From Jacaranda mimosifolia (Eukaryota > Streptophyta > Magnoliopsida > Lamiales > Bignoniaceae), in the NCBI GenBank assembly GCA_018894105.1, contig CM032121.1, positions 19,316,730-19,380,729 of the forward strand: a DNA stretch of 64,000 bases, in the 5' to 3' direction. The translations under genes and the position numbers were made by a program. Positions 11,016 to 23,052 of this stretch are shown piece by piece. Position 1 is the first letter of the stretch. Every line of letters begins with the position of its first letter. A model generated the notes under the pieces. That model made no database searches, was not told where the DNA came from, and saw nothing but the letters and a program-made list of their open reading frames with translations.

Positions 11016-13039
11016 CTAACCATCTCACCTGCAAGTGATATAAGTTAAGGTAAGGATGCGCATATATATTTATTCTCAAGCCTCCAAAACTTAATATGGC
11101 TCCAAGCCTCATCTTCGGTACTCTTTGATTACTAAACTTAATATTGATTTTTTTGTTCACTTATGTTATTTATTTAAAACAATTACATTATTTTGTTCAA
11201 AATAATTTAAAAAAATTATTTATTTAAAATTATTAAAATAATATTGTTAGGATAAAATTTTAGATTTTATTTTTATTTAAATTATTTATTTTGATTAATA
11301 AATAAATTTAATTTTTTTTATTTATATATACACACATGAAGGTCTTACAGGGTTCAAACTCTAGATCTCACACATTTTGACTTATTTATTTTTTATTAAT
11401 TAATAAATTTATTGAAATTTGTTTAAATTAGGGCTTGTTTGTTTATGAATTGGAGCATTTTGTCAAAATATTTTAGAAAAATTATTTTTTGGAAGTGGGG
11501 TTGGAGAATGTGATGGTTATTCATTTGTATTTTGGATGGTAGATGGAAAATGAATTGGGAGAAAATTATTTGTTTATTTGTATTTTGGGAGGGACAAGAT
11601 ATATCAATAACTTTTTTACTGGGTTGCTAGGGTGAAATTGACATTTTAAAATTACTATTGTTAGTATGATATTTTTAGATCTTATTTTTATTTTAAAATT
11701 ATTTATTTTAGTTAATAAATATTTTTTTGTATTTAATAAATATATTCAATTCAATCTAATTAAATTATTTTAAATATGATTATTTTTTAATATTAGTGAG
11801 ATGTAATTTAAAAACAAAATCATATTTAATTAAGAGATGGATTTGATTTTTATTTTCCTTTTATAATTAATAAATATGTTTAATTAAATTTGATTAATTA
11901 CTTTAGATATTTTGATCATTTTAAATTTTTACTTTTTTAATTCAACTTCAATTAAAAGATTATTTAATATTTTAAAAAAATTATTAATAAAATTATTTAA
12001 ATTTATTCTGAGTAATTTAAATAGTATTAAAGTTAAACCCCCATGTTAAAGTTACAAATAAGTCCAGGGGTATTTTGGTCTGAAAAATAATAAAAGTAGC
12101 TTTTGAAGGATATTTTTTTATTTTAATATAAATTTTCAACTGATGTCTACGAATTTATTAAGAATGCTAACAATTCTTCAAAAATTTAATTAAATATATG
12201 GGGATAAAAAATAATTTTATTAAATTTATAACTATATTACTAAGTTTATATTACAATATCATGAATATTTCAAAATAATTTCAAAATTTCCAACTATATT
12301 AAAGTTATACAAGTTGATCAATTTCAAAACAATTTGTGTTAATTAAGTGTAGAAAATTTTCAATAAATGCATGTTCAAATTGTCCACATCAATATACTAT
12401 TAGTACAAAATATTTTAGTTTTTAAAATAAAATTAATTACACATAAAGACTAAAGTTTTTAGAATTTATAAATAATTTTTCTAAAATCTTTTTGTTAAAA
12501 AACAATGTCCTAATAAATAATAACAAAGAATAGAATTAAATTTTTAACCTCCATAATAATACGTCATAATTCATCTTATAATATCAGATAAAACAAATAA
12601 TGTTTGTATGTACTATTTATACACAAAATGGAGGGAGGAGCAAAAATTTGGAGGTAATAAAAAAAAAAAAGGGAAATTCATTTTTGGAGGGAAACTTATT
12701 TTTCTGAAGGAAATATAATATGTAGACCAACTAATTCTTAAGAACAACTTGTTCAGGTCCATAAAAGTTAATAATCATTACATTTATATATATGTATAAA
12801 ATGAGAAATATATGAAATAATGGAAGAAGAAATGAGAATAGAAAGAAAAGAAAAGAATGAAAAAAAAATGATATTAAAAAGTTATTTAAATTGAATTGTA
12901 TATATGCGAAATGATTAGGGTAAATTAATCTTTTTATATTAAAATTATATTAAATGGGCAACAAATGTGGAGGGGGAGGCGGTGTGCGTGGTTTTATAAA
13001 ACCTAAGAAAGTTATTTTGTGTGTATATATATATATATA

Positions 13040-13312
13040 TATTTTCGCAGTAGGGTTTGAAATTAAAACAAATGTTTGAAATAATTATTTTAAATCAGAT
13101 TAGCAAGTTGGATTGGGTGGATTTGAGTTGGCGAGGTGACCAAATAAAAATTAGGTCGACCCGAACCTGACCTGATACGATTCATGTTAGGTTAGTGTTG
13201 AACATTTTTAGGTTGTTATCAGGTTGGGTTAGGGTTGAGAAAATTAATATTATACTCCTACTCAACCTAACCTGAACCCGCACGACTCACCCAAATTGCC
13301 ACCCCTATATGA
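13040..13312 (-). mobile_element. terminal fragment of a hAT family related to 58211-59411
   Basis: Read on the minus strand from 13312 this begins TAGGGGTGGCAATTTGGG and follows the first 230-250 bp of the hAT element at 58211-59411. Shared blocks include CTCAACCCTAACCCAACCTG, a GTATCAGGTCAG block and a GGGTCGACYT block. The other terminus is missing, so the piece was truncated before or during incorporation into the CACTA element. Confidence 0.8.
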
Positions 13313-13314
13313 CA

Positions 13315-14090
13315 CCAATTCATTATAAAATTAGTGAAGCCCAATTAATAAAAAAGGAATTGCTAAAGCTCAATTAATCAACTTTTCAATTTGATGTCGA
13401 ACCCAATTCTTTACCAAATGACATTAATTTAGTAAAAAATTGGTGAACTCATATTAATAAAAGAAAAGTTGCAAAAACACAATTAATCAATTCTTTAAGT
13501 TAATGTCAGATCCAATTCATTTTGAAATCCAATTCACTAATTTACTAGAAGAATTATTGAAGCTCAATTAATGAAAAGGAAGTTGGTAAAGCCCAATTAA
13601 CGAATTCTTCAAATTAGTATGAAGCCCAATTTGCCAATTCACTAAAATATTAGTTAAACCCAATTAGTTAAAAAAATAAGTTGGTCAACCCAAAGTAATT
13701 AATTATTTGAACTAATGTGAAGCTCAATTAATAAATATAAGCCCAGTTCCTTGAAAAAAAGCCTAATTCATCATTTACCTCACTTCAAATTTGTTCAAGA
13801 TCAACTCTTAAAATGAAGCCTAATTCACCACTTAATTTACTATAAATTTGGTCAAATCTATTTCATAAATGAAAACTCCCAATTCATTGAATAATTCACC
13901 AAAAAGTTATAAAGCCCAATAGTTTAAAGAAATTGGCCCAACTAATGGATTATTCACTTAATATTTCTTCAAGCTCAATCTTTAAAATAAAACTCAGTTC
14001 AGTTATAATTCATTAAAAAATTAGTTAAATCCAATTAACAAATTCTTTACATTATTGTGAAGTCCATTTCTTGAACAAAAGCCCAAACCA
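13315..14090. repeat. degenerate repeat tract built on GAAGCCCAATTAAT
   Basis: Variants of AAGCCCAATT(A/C) recur more than a dozen times, separated by AATTCACTAAAAAATTAG-like spacers. A CAATTAATCAATTCTTC block recurs at roughly 100-120 bp intervals at the start of the tract. The copies are too diverged to fix one period by eye. Confidence 0.6.
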
Positions 14091-14552
14091 CAGGTATTAG
14101 TAAAAATTTAATTTGATATTCATTTATAATTAGTAACGAAAATCATTATTACCATATGCGTACAATTGATATTTGGAGGGAATGAATTTTGGAGGGAAGT
14201 TAATTAAAGTTTAGTAACTAAAAACTTTGTTACAATATATTTTATTTGTAACAAATATTTTGTTGTTACAAAAGGTACCAAATTTTGTTACAAATATATC
14301 TTCTCATATGACGGAAAATGTTATATGTAACAAAATAATATTTTTCGTAACGAATTATTATTTAGTTACGAACATAAAAAATTTAAGGTAACAAATTTGA
14401 GTTAAAGGTAACAAGACTTTTACTTTGTTACTAAAGAAAATGTTATTTGTAACAAAAAATCAATTTTGTTACAATAAATCTAACATATGTAATGAAATTT
14501 ACCTTTGTTACCAAAATTTTTGTTACGTAAAGTGCAATTTGTTGTAGTGATT

Positions 14553-15960
14553 CACTCGGACTTAGCCATTTTTGGCTATGGCATCCTTTTTCTACAAAAT
14601 CACTTAGCGTTTTAGATGGAGATTCATACTTTGAATATTATTTATGAGCTCTTTCAAAATCAAGTTGTTCTAGGAGCCCTTGGGGTCTCTTGCGGAGGCA
14701 TTACTTTAGGAACTCCTTAGGATGTATTGTTGCATCACATCATTTTATGTGTTCTTTGAAGGTCTTGTTGTGAAGATGTCACTTCACACATTTAAGATTT
14801 TTCTACTAGGCGTGCTTATTATCTTACTATCGAGAGTGTTTTTTAGTGAGCTTCTTTGAGGAGTCTTACAATAGTTGTGTTTTTTGCAAGCCTATATTAT
14901 TTTTACTTAGATGGCTAAGTGCTGACTAAATGTAGGGTGGCGTTTGTATATACTAGTATCCTTAAACTTCGCATCTTTGTTATAGGAATCTAAGCACCAT
15001 TCTACTTTTTTTTCTCACTAAGTTATTTGAAAGACTTATCCTTTATGATTTTTCTTGCTTTCACAATGTCTGCAAGCATTGTTTTGTGTTTGCATTCTTC
15101 TTACAGTGGTTGCCCGCTTGGGGAATGCGTTTGGGATGCTCAGGTGCCATCGGGTTGTTTGTCATTTGGGATGCTCTGGCGCTTGCGAGGCACTCAATGT
15201 CTATGTTGTTCGAGAGCCTATGGGTGGAATCCAGTATCTATGCAGTCCAAGCACTTGGCGCCTAGGCTTCATCAAGTGTTTATCATACTCGATTTCTTGG
15301 GGGATGAAGTCGTTCGAGCATCGACTAGTGGTGCATGTAGTTAAATGATTTCGCTTAAGAAAGGTTTTTTGTTCATTTTTCTTGTTCCATAGTTAAATGT
15401 ATGTCTTTCAAGTGTCGTTATGTTATCCAGGAGCCATTAATGTGCATTGAGGGCGCTTGAGTGAGGCATCGAGCATTTTTTTCATCAAGTTTCTCAATAA
15501 GTCCCATTGGAGGGGATAATCAAATTACATGAAGTGGTGCGTGAGGGTACGTGCAAGCTTCATTGAGAAGCTCTATTTGCAATACTTAAGCATTTGAATC
15601 AAACTTAATTGAATGCCTTGCTGATGAGGTCTTATCAATACTTAGTCGTTCGAATTGCACTTAATTGTTTACCTCACTGGTGGGTTTTTGTAACAAAAAT
15701 TAATTAGCATGTCAGTATTTCACTGTAAGCTTTGTTCAGGAGGTCTCAATATTGTCATCGAGTGATAGTGAAGTTCAAATTCAAGCATCGTTTGTGAAGT
15801 TTTACCATTGATGTTGAGTGCCATAATGATATTTGGTGTGAGCCCCGCTTAAGATGTCTTATCGCCAAATGTTAAGGGAAGTGATGAGGTATAACATGTT
15901 GGCCATGTGCCCCTAGAAGGGTTTGGCATTTGATTTCGATGGTGCGCCACAAAGGCCAAT
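14553..15960. other. noncoding retroelement-like DNA
   Basis: This continues the sequence that ends at 10048. I see no protein family in any frame. Short GC-rich motifs GGCGCCT, GGCGCTT and GGTGCC recur at about 15100-15280 and 15440-15470, as they do at 9060-9270. That supports both blocks belonging to one element. Confidence 0.35.
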
Positions 15961-16040
15961 TACTCCTAAGGGAGTTGTATAGTGGGTTTACAGCTAACGA
16001 GTTCAAGTATTAGAGCAATTTATATAACGTTATTAAGGTG

Positions 16041-16640
16041 CCACCATTTACCTCCAGGGAGGGATTCCAGTAGGCTTACATTCAACAATCATGTATTCTT
16101 GGAGGAGCATTATAGTGTGTTTATGCCAAGTTATATGAAGTGTAAGAGTGATTTTTCTAAGGTGTCAAGATGTCGCCATTTATCTCCGAGTGTGATGCTA
16201 ATGAGGATTTACGATAGGCTTATTCACATCTATCATGTATTCTTAGAGGGACCGTATAGTAGGTTTACATTAAAGTCATTCATAAGAGAGGTGCTACTAG
16301 CTTGCCACTTACCTCCAATGGCGGTGCTAGGGAGGATTCACGATGGCTTGATATATAGCTATTATGTACCCTTAGAGGGACCATTTAGTGAGTTTACACC
16401 AAGAAGACAAAAATGCTGCCACTTACATCTGAGAGTGGTGCTAGGGAGGATTTACGATGAGCTTAAGTGCAACTATCATGTAACCTCAAACATACCATAT
16501 TGTGGGTTTACACCAAAAAAGATCAGTTAGAGATACTGCTACTAACCTCTGGGGAGAATTTACAGTGGGCCTATACGTGGATACCATGTACTCCTCAAGG
16601 AGTCTTATATTAGGTTTATGTGAAAGAAAATAGAGTGTGC
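16041..16640 (+). repeat. tandem repeat of 114-133 bp, about five copies
   Basis: Units start at about 16041, 16174, 16304, 16418 and 16536. Each has the order CCA(C/T)TTACCTCC, a GGGAGGATTYACGATGGGCTT-like block, an ATCATGTA-YTCTTAGAGG block, and a TAGTGGGTTTACACC block. Spacing is 133, 130, 114 and 118 bp. A partial earlier copy seems to begin near 15960. The overlapping 182-codon open frame at 15982-16530 follows the array and matches no family I know. Confidence 0.75.
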
Positions 16641-16789
16641 TCTAGGGAGCTTCATCGTGCAAGGCATTAGTTAAGCATTCAATAGTGTGAGACAATCATG
16701 TAAAGGAAGAAAACTTTATTCAAATTATATAAAAAAAGAAGTAGTTGCTTTGATCACAAACCTACTAGGATTGTTTGTTGCACATTTTT

Positions 16790-17118
16790 TAATTTGATTG
16801 TGCTTCATCCATTTTGCTAAAAAGGAAACTAATGAAGATTTTTGGCTTTTATACTTTTCTTATGTTGCTGCTACATTGCTTGACATGTTTTTTTTGTTAT
16901 TTTACTATTGGGAGAAAGTATTGCTTATGTTCTGTTACTATTGGTGTTGCAACATCTTAGGGGATGTCTTAATTCTAAATTATTGACTTATTTTACATGG
17001 CTATTTGTTTAAGTTATTGTTGATATGTCATTGTTGGTGTTGCAATATCCAAGGGGGATACTTTTTTCTGAAAATGCTACTGTTATTTTAGTCTTGTGTT
17101 GCAACATGACAGGGAGAG
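16790..17118 (+). other. 3' end of a retroelement interior with polypurine tract
   Basis: Three copies of a GTGTTGCAACAT block, each followed by a purine-rich run (CTTAGGGGAT, CCAAGGGGGAT, GACAGGGAGAG), lie at about 16946, 17037 and 17096. The last run directly precedes the TGTGATAG start of the LTR at 17119, as a polypurine tract should. Confidence 0.55.
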
Positions 17119-17250
17119 TGTGATAGTTAGTTTCAAGGTCTAAACATGTTTTAAACGTGTTTTACATTTGCTACCAAGTTTTGTCAAAAATGCCAAATGG
17201 GTAGATTGCTAGAACATTTGTATTGTGTTGGCATTTTTGTGAATTTGTAA

Positions 17251-18079
17251 TATTTGAAAATTAACCATGAGTACTTGTATTAAAGCATAAATTTCAATAG
17301 CTTAATTGAACACCATATTGCATAAATTAGATAGTATAAACTTAATAAATACTAAGCATGCTTACACATGTATTACAATGGAAAAAATGAATAAAGAAAG
17401 CCTACTTGGAATGTCGAAAATAAGAATGCAAAAGTAGATCCAGGCTTGTGTACCACACAGAGTCCTTACGACTTTATTCGCCCCTCCCACGGTGCTTTAA
17501 GGTTCTTGATGAATAGTCTCCAAAGATACAACGATCTTTCCAAATAAAGCAAGCACTCCAATTGTTTGGACTCCAGAATCTATTAGATTAGAAACTCTTT
17601 TAATGCAAGTGTAAAATGCATAGTGAGTGCAAATGTAGTGATCACACAAATGCCTTGAATGTTCCTTTTTTTTCTCTTCTTTCTTTGGTGGGTTTCAGGC
17701 ATTCCTATTTATAGTTTTGCAATGCAATTTGTTGACGAGACATAACTCTTTATTAGGGATCATGTTCCTTTCTTTTAAGGACACAACTAAAGAGTAAAAT
17801 CACGTAAATCACTCTTTTAATTGAGAGACACATCTTCACTAAAGAGTGGGAAGCTCAAATTGTAGCTCTATCTCATGAGCTAACTTTTCTACAAGGGTGT
17901 GTCTATTGAGTACACTAAAAAATAAAGTTTATTTATTTTATTTTCACACCTGCACCATTTTTCCAATGTGGGGTAGCTCAATTTATCCACTATAATATCC
18001 TTAATTATTTCTCACTTTAATTTAAATTTTCTTATTCACTTTTTAAATTTTAGCATATAAATATGGTGAAAATTTCACA
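17251..18079 (-). repeat. 3' LTR of the copia element
   Basis: Minus-strand LTR from TGTGAAAATTTTCACC (18079) to a mutated end at 17251, where the expected terminal CA of the LTR is now TA. It is preceded on the minus strand by the polypurine tract ATGTGGGGGAT. Confidence 0.9.
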
Positions 18080-18688
18080 ATCCCCCACATGAATTAGAAA
18101 ATTGTCTTCCCAGACATGCACATGAATGCAAACACACATGAAAGAGTTTATGCTTAAATGATACTGCATTAGGAGGGATTGCTTTTGGCGTTGAACCTTT
18201 CTTAGTGAGAATTTGGGATATACTCGCCAGCCAATGAACGTGATGTCTTGAACTGTTCGGCTTTTGTGTATACCAAGACAATAGAACTGCATGTAGTATC
18301 ACTTAATAGCTAATATGTAATTCTAATGTTGTGTTCATTTTGGCCCTAAACAGTTCTTGGTATTTCATGAATACTATCTGAGAGTTCAGTCATACAATTC
18401 TCATAGGACTGGCCCAGTCCATGTCTATATAGGTGGCTTTTCATTAAGGGATTTCTACTACACCCCCATTTGATGTATCAAGATATAAGAGCCATTAAAA
18501 GAAAAGCTTAACCTAAACTCTTGTAGGTTGCAGCGTCTACTCATCATAGGAATGGGAAAGAGAGCTTTTGCCACCCACAGTGCTTGTACGTTGAGTCACA
18601 ATTTCATAACTTGTTTTTTCCCTTGAATCTATTTCTATTTCCTGGGATCTCTAGTTATATAAGTGGGGTTCCCATTACGGCGACTCAG
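18080..18688 (-). other. copia 3' untranslated region
   Basis: Between the RNase H remnant and the 3' LTR. No coding similarity was seen; it ends in the polypurine tract at about 18080-18090. Confidence 0.5.
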
Positions 18689-19310
18689 TTATTCTATTGG
18701 CTTCAGTCTCAGTCCCTTAGATAATTTATCAACTTGCTCTCTAGTTAAACTTTTAGTTAGCGAATCCGCAATGTTATTTTTGGACTTCACATAGTTTATT
18801 AAGATAACCTCACTAGAGAGAAGTTGTCTAACGATATTATGTCTGCGATGTACGTGTCGAGACTTGCCATTATACATACTATTCTATGCCCTTCCAATTG
18901 TTGATTGACTATCGCATTGCATACAAATAGCTAGCACAAGTTTTGGCCAATTTGGAATGTCTTCCAGAAATTGGCGTAGCTATTCTATTTTCTCACCTGC
19001 TTTATCTAATGTGATAAACTCAAATTCCATCGTTGATCTGGCTATGCAAGTTTGTTTTGAAGATTTCCATGAAATAGTTGTTCTTCCTAAAGTAAACACA
19101 TCCATTTGCGCATTTGGATTCATTAGAATCTGATATCCAATTTGCGTTGCTGTATCCCTTGATTACAACTGGATATCTAGTATAGTGTAATCCGTAGTTC
19201 ATGGTATACTTTAAGTATCTCAGAACTCTCACTAAAGAGGTCGAATGCTCTTGATCGGGATTGCTAGTAAATTTACTTAGCTTACCAACAACATATGCTA
19301 TATTAGGTCT
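18689..19310 (-). pseudogene. copia RNase H domain, broken
   Basis: Minus-strand blocks are [32 protein letters not shown] and CANGCVYF (the Asp-carrying strand of RNase H is present as SNANW instead of the usual SDADW-type). Further on are LINYVKSKNNIADSLTK and a short GLRLKPIE tail. The linker between the two open parts has stops and a frameshift. The domain order and the NIADSLTK block place it at the C-terminus of a Ty1/copia polyprotein. Confidence 0.85.
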
Positions 19311-19450
19311 CGGCTAATTCATGATATCCATGAGGCTTCCAATTATGCGGCATACTACAATTGAGCCTTTGGTTCACCCTTGTTCTTGGCAAGACGTTGA
19401 TTTATGTCCATAGGAGTCCTCCCTGGGCCGTATTTCGGCCTTAAGAACTT

Positions 19451-20150
19451 TTATAGTACCTTTTGAATATAATGAGGTTGAGTTAGTGTTAGCCCATCAG
19501 ACGTTTTAACAATCTTTATTCCAAGGATTATGTCTGCTACCCACATATCTTTCTTGTCAAAATTTTTACTTAGCAGCCCTTTTGTTTCCTTGATCATGTC
19601 ACTATTACTCCCAATAATGAGCATGTCATCTATGTAAAGACATACAATGACATACTTAGATGCAGTACCTTTAACGTACACACATTTATGACACTCATTG
19701 ATCCAAAAGCCATTCACCAACATGACTTTCACATCCATTTGATGAATTTCAAGATTATTAATAGATGCAAAAGCTATTAATAACCTTATAAACGTTGTTC
19801 TTGTTACAGGCGAATAAGTGCCAAAGTAATCGAGACCTTCCCTTTTTCTATATCCCTTGACCACCAATCTCGCCTTATATTTATAAATTGATCTATCAAC
19901 TTTCATTTTCCTCTTGAAAATCCATTTGCACCCTAGAGGTTTATTTCAAGGAGGAAGATCCACCAATTCCTAAGTATGGTTTACGTGATGGACTCAATTT
20001 TGCTATATATGGCTTCTTGCCATAAACGAGCTTATGATGTACTCATTGCCTCAAAGAATGTGTGTGGCTCACTTTCTAGCATATAAGTTAAGAAGTTTGG
20101 TCTGAATAACTTAGATGTCCTAGCTCTCTATCTACGTCTAGGTTCTTCTT
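19451..20150 (-). pseudogene. copia reverse transcriptase with internal deletion
   Basis: Blocks YKARLVVKGYRKREGLDY, SPVTRTTFIRLLIAFA and HQMDVKVMLVNG are followed directly by FWINECHKCVYVKG, VCLYIDDMLIIGSN (the YxDD active site as YIDD) and LGIKIV. In intact copia RTs about 45 residues, including the YGLKQAPRxW block, separate the LNG and NGFxxxxxDxC parts. Here they are gone, and the join lies at a short AATGG sequence that could have been the microhomology. The N-terminal part up to about 20150 is further decayed. Confidence 0.88.
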
Positions 20151-20536
20151 CTTTTTTTTTTCGGACTTTGGACTTCTTGTGGTCTTTTTAATGAAGCATG
20201 TTCTTCTTCCTTTTTCCAAGGAAATGTTTCTTTATAGAAACTCGCATTCTTTGACTCAATTATCGTGTTGACATGAATGTTATTCACATCAGACTTACAA
20301 ATAAGAAATCTAAATGCTGCACTATGTTAAGCATATCCAATAAAAATTCCACCAATTGTTTTAGGTCCAATTTTGACCATATTTGGAGGTGGAATTGCCA
20401 CATTTGCTAGACACCCCCACACTCGAAGGTATTAGTAGGGAAGTGAATGACCTTTCCAAGCTTCATAAGGTATTATTTGCAACTTTTTGTGGGGTAAGCT
20501 ATTCAATAAGTGATTCGCAATCAATACTGCCTCCCC

Positions 20537-21110
20537 CTACATGTTCTGAAGTGCACCAGCATTTATGAGCATAGCATTTATCATGTCTTTTAAGGTCCTA
20601 TTCTTACATTCTGCAATGCCATTTGATTCTGGTGCGTATAGAGCTGTTACTTCATGGATTATTCCATGTTCAACATAGTATTCTTCAAATGGGTGAACAT
20701 ATTCCCCACCTCTATCACTTTGCAGTACTTTGATTTTTCTACCCCGTTGATTTTCAACTTCATTTTTATATTGTTTAAATGCTTCTAAAGCTTCATCTTT
20801 GCTTGTAAGCAAATAAACATAGCAAAACCTCATGCAATCATAGATAAAATTTATAAAATACTTTTTATCGCCTCTAGATTGCACCATTTTTAAGTCACAA
20901 ATATCGGTATGTATCAAACTTAGTGGTTCAGTGCTTCTCTCAATTGATTTAAAAGGAATCTTTGCCATTTTTGCTTCTACGTAAACCTCACATTTTGATT
21001 TTGCATCAAAATTTAATTTTGGTAGCAACCCATGTTTAGTTATTGTACGAAAATTCATGTGTTCTAATCTATGATGCCATAAATTAAAGGACTGAAGAAA
21101 ATAAACAGAA
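20537..21110 (-). pseudogene. copia integrase core
   Basis: A 173-codon open frame shows the integrase core. It has EPLSLIHTDICDLK with the first catalytic Asp, FINFIYDCMRFCYVYLLTSK, IKVLQSDRGGEY with the second Asp, and YAPESNGIAECKNRTL where the catalytic Glu is expected (AE retained). The upstream zinc-binding segment is only partly readable. Stops separate it from the protease region and from the RT. Confidence 0.88.
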
Positions 21111-21225
21111 CTTATTCAATTATTCATTTCAGTATTTGTTACAACCTTTGGCATGATGGTCATTACATTCAATTTAAAAAGACCATCGCATAATTAGCCT
21201 TTGCCTACCAACATGCCATTCTTAC

Positions 21226-21990
21226 TTAATACAAATTTATCATATTCAAAACAAGCTTAAAGCTGTTTTTGTTCAACATAGGGCCTGACACTAGATTCCT
21301 TTTAATCTTTGGCACAAGAAGCACATTGTTTAAGGTTAGCTCCTTCCTGGAGGTGATCTTCAGTATGACTTTACCGACTCCATGTACTGTTGAGCTCGAT
21401 GAATTTTCCCATGTAGAGTGTTTCCCCATCTACACTTTGATAAGTTGTAAACATCTTTCGATCAGAGCAAACGTGTCGAGTGGCCCCATATCGACTCACC
21501 TTTTGTTATGATTTTTTGTCAAGTTAACTTCTGACACCACGACTGACAAGTTTAGCATCTCATATGAGACTTGATCAACTTCAGTCATATCTATTTGAAC
21601 AACCTTATTCTTCTTCTTTGACCTATTTTGATGCCTCCAAATATCAATAGTAGCCACAGTCTGCACATCTGGGTTCTCACCAGGTGTTGGTGGATCATAA
21701 CGCAAGCACCTATCCACGTTTAGTATTGTGAGGTAAAAAAGCATCTTTTCCTGCCCCTTTTTAAAATCCTTCTTGTTGAATTTTTTCGGTTTTTCTCCAT
21801 GTCCAAGTGGAATAGGAGCCGCTCCCAAAGCACTACTAATGCGTCTAGCATTGGATTCAATAGAAATAGGTGCCATAAGTGGAGTCACCATAGGCGCCAC
21901 AACAAGTGCCATATTTGGAGCCACACTAGATGTAACCGGATTAGGAAACACACCCTCATTTGAACCCGCTAATAGCATGATTATTGTTTG
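21226..21990 (-). pseudogene. copia gag-protease region, internally deleted
   Basis: The 160-codon frame at 21496-21978 starts near a plausible gag start and carries GEKPKKFNKKDFKKGQEKMLF and LTILNVDRCL, the N-terminal gag block. It then jumps to KKKNKVVQIDMTEVDQ and SVVVSEVNL, which normally follow the zinc knuckle. Most of capsid and the CCHC knuckle are therefore missing. The 21226-21429 frame gives [25 protein letters not shown] and [17 protein letters not shown], the protease part. The active-site Asp-Ser/Thr-Gly is degraded to DMG. Confidence 0.82.
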
Positions 21991-22877
21991 AAGCCATGAT
22001 AAGAATTACAAATACAACAATATATATGATTTAAATGCCTAGAACCAATAGTTACTTCACAATTCCAAACAGTAATTGGCTTAAATTTGCAGACTAAAAT
22101 CTATTTTCTTCAAAGCAAAGAACATAATATATGTGTATATATATATTCCCCTTCAAAACACAAATTGATATAATTTTGTTAACTAGAATAGGAGACAGAG
22201 TCTATTTTCTAAGTAACATAAAATTTCTTTCACGCATAAAATTATCAAGCACTGATTTTGGCAGTTTAAATGGGACAACAGATTGTGCAAGCTATAATAA
22301 GATACATAATCTATTTTCTTAAAACCAACCAAAACTAATCTGTATTCCTTCAATTGATGACAACAATACTGATGCTAATGAGATTATAGGATACTCACAC
22401 TCACTATCTTGGAATGAAGTCAGAATCTGATATTGTTTCAAACACGTATTACGCAAGCAAGAGATTAACCACTAAGTGCAGAATTTTCTTTTCATTGAGA
22501 CAGAACAAACGAGACAGCCTCTAACATACATCAAAGCAGATTTTTTTTTTATTTTCTTTCGAGGAAAGCTACAGTAAACATACACTAATTCCCTCTAAAT
22601 TCTAAAGCATATATATTTAAAAGGTACAGAGACTATTCTTGAAAACAAACAAGACAAAATTTTGAATGAAGGAGACAAACCTCTTATCCTTGAAATGAAA
22701 CAAGTACAGAATGTGTTTTCTTTTAAATCAAGCATGCAGTTGAAAGCACATAAATTCAGTCCCTGTTTTCAAGCAAGAATGATATCTTATAAACCAGAAT
22801 TTTGATGTTATGCATAGGCCATAATTTATTTCAAGAGGTGAGACCTATTTTTGTATTCGGTTTTGTTAAAATTAAAC

Positions 22878-22915
<38 letters not shown>

Positions 22916-23052
22916 TTTCTATGAATGAAAGCAACAGCAGGTGTGCAAATAATGAGATAAAGTATGCACCTTAGCCAGTTAGTAACATGGAGTCAGAATA
23001 TAAGTGAAGAGGAATTTAACACAAGCATGTGGAAGTATTAAAGTCTTACGTT
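21991..23052 (-). other. copia 5' untranslated leader
   Basis: AT-rich DNA between the 5' LTR and gag, with a TA dinucleotide run at about 22881-22912. No frame with family resemblance. The sequence next to the LTR does not match the common TGGTATCAGAGC primer-binding site. Confidence 0.6.

Larger units (their letters stand above)
10049..14549. mobile_element. CACTA element, non-autonomous, 4.5 kb
   Basis: The left end is CGCTACAACAAATTACTC (one change in the CACTA core) and the right end on the minus strand is CACTACAACAAATTGCAC. The flanks are ATT (10046-10048) and ATT (14550-14552). Both subterminal regions repeat GTAACGAA / TTCGTTACC motifs in both orientations. No transposase frame is visible. 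The interior is AT-rich (11020-13040) apart from a GC-rich tandem tract at 10380-11015, and it holds a hAT fragment and a second repetitive tract. Confidence 0.93.

Noticed and set aside
10570..11160. Overlapping open frames on both strands in the GC-rich tract
   Set aside because: They run through tandem repeats with skewed composition, overlap on opposite strands and resemble no family.
15027..15348. Two overlapping plus-strand open frames of about 100 codons
   Set aside because: They overlap in different frames, show no recognisable motif, and lie in noncoding retroelement DNA.
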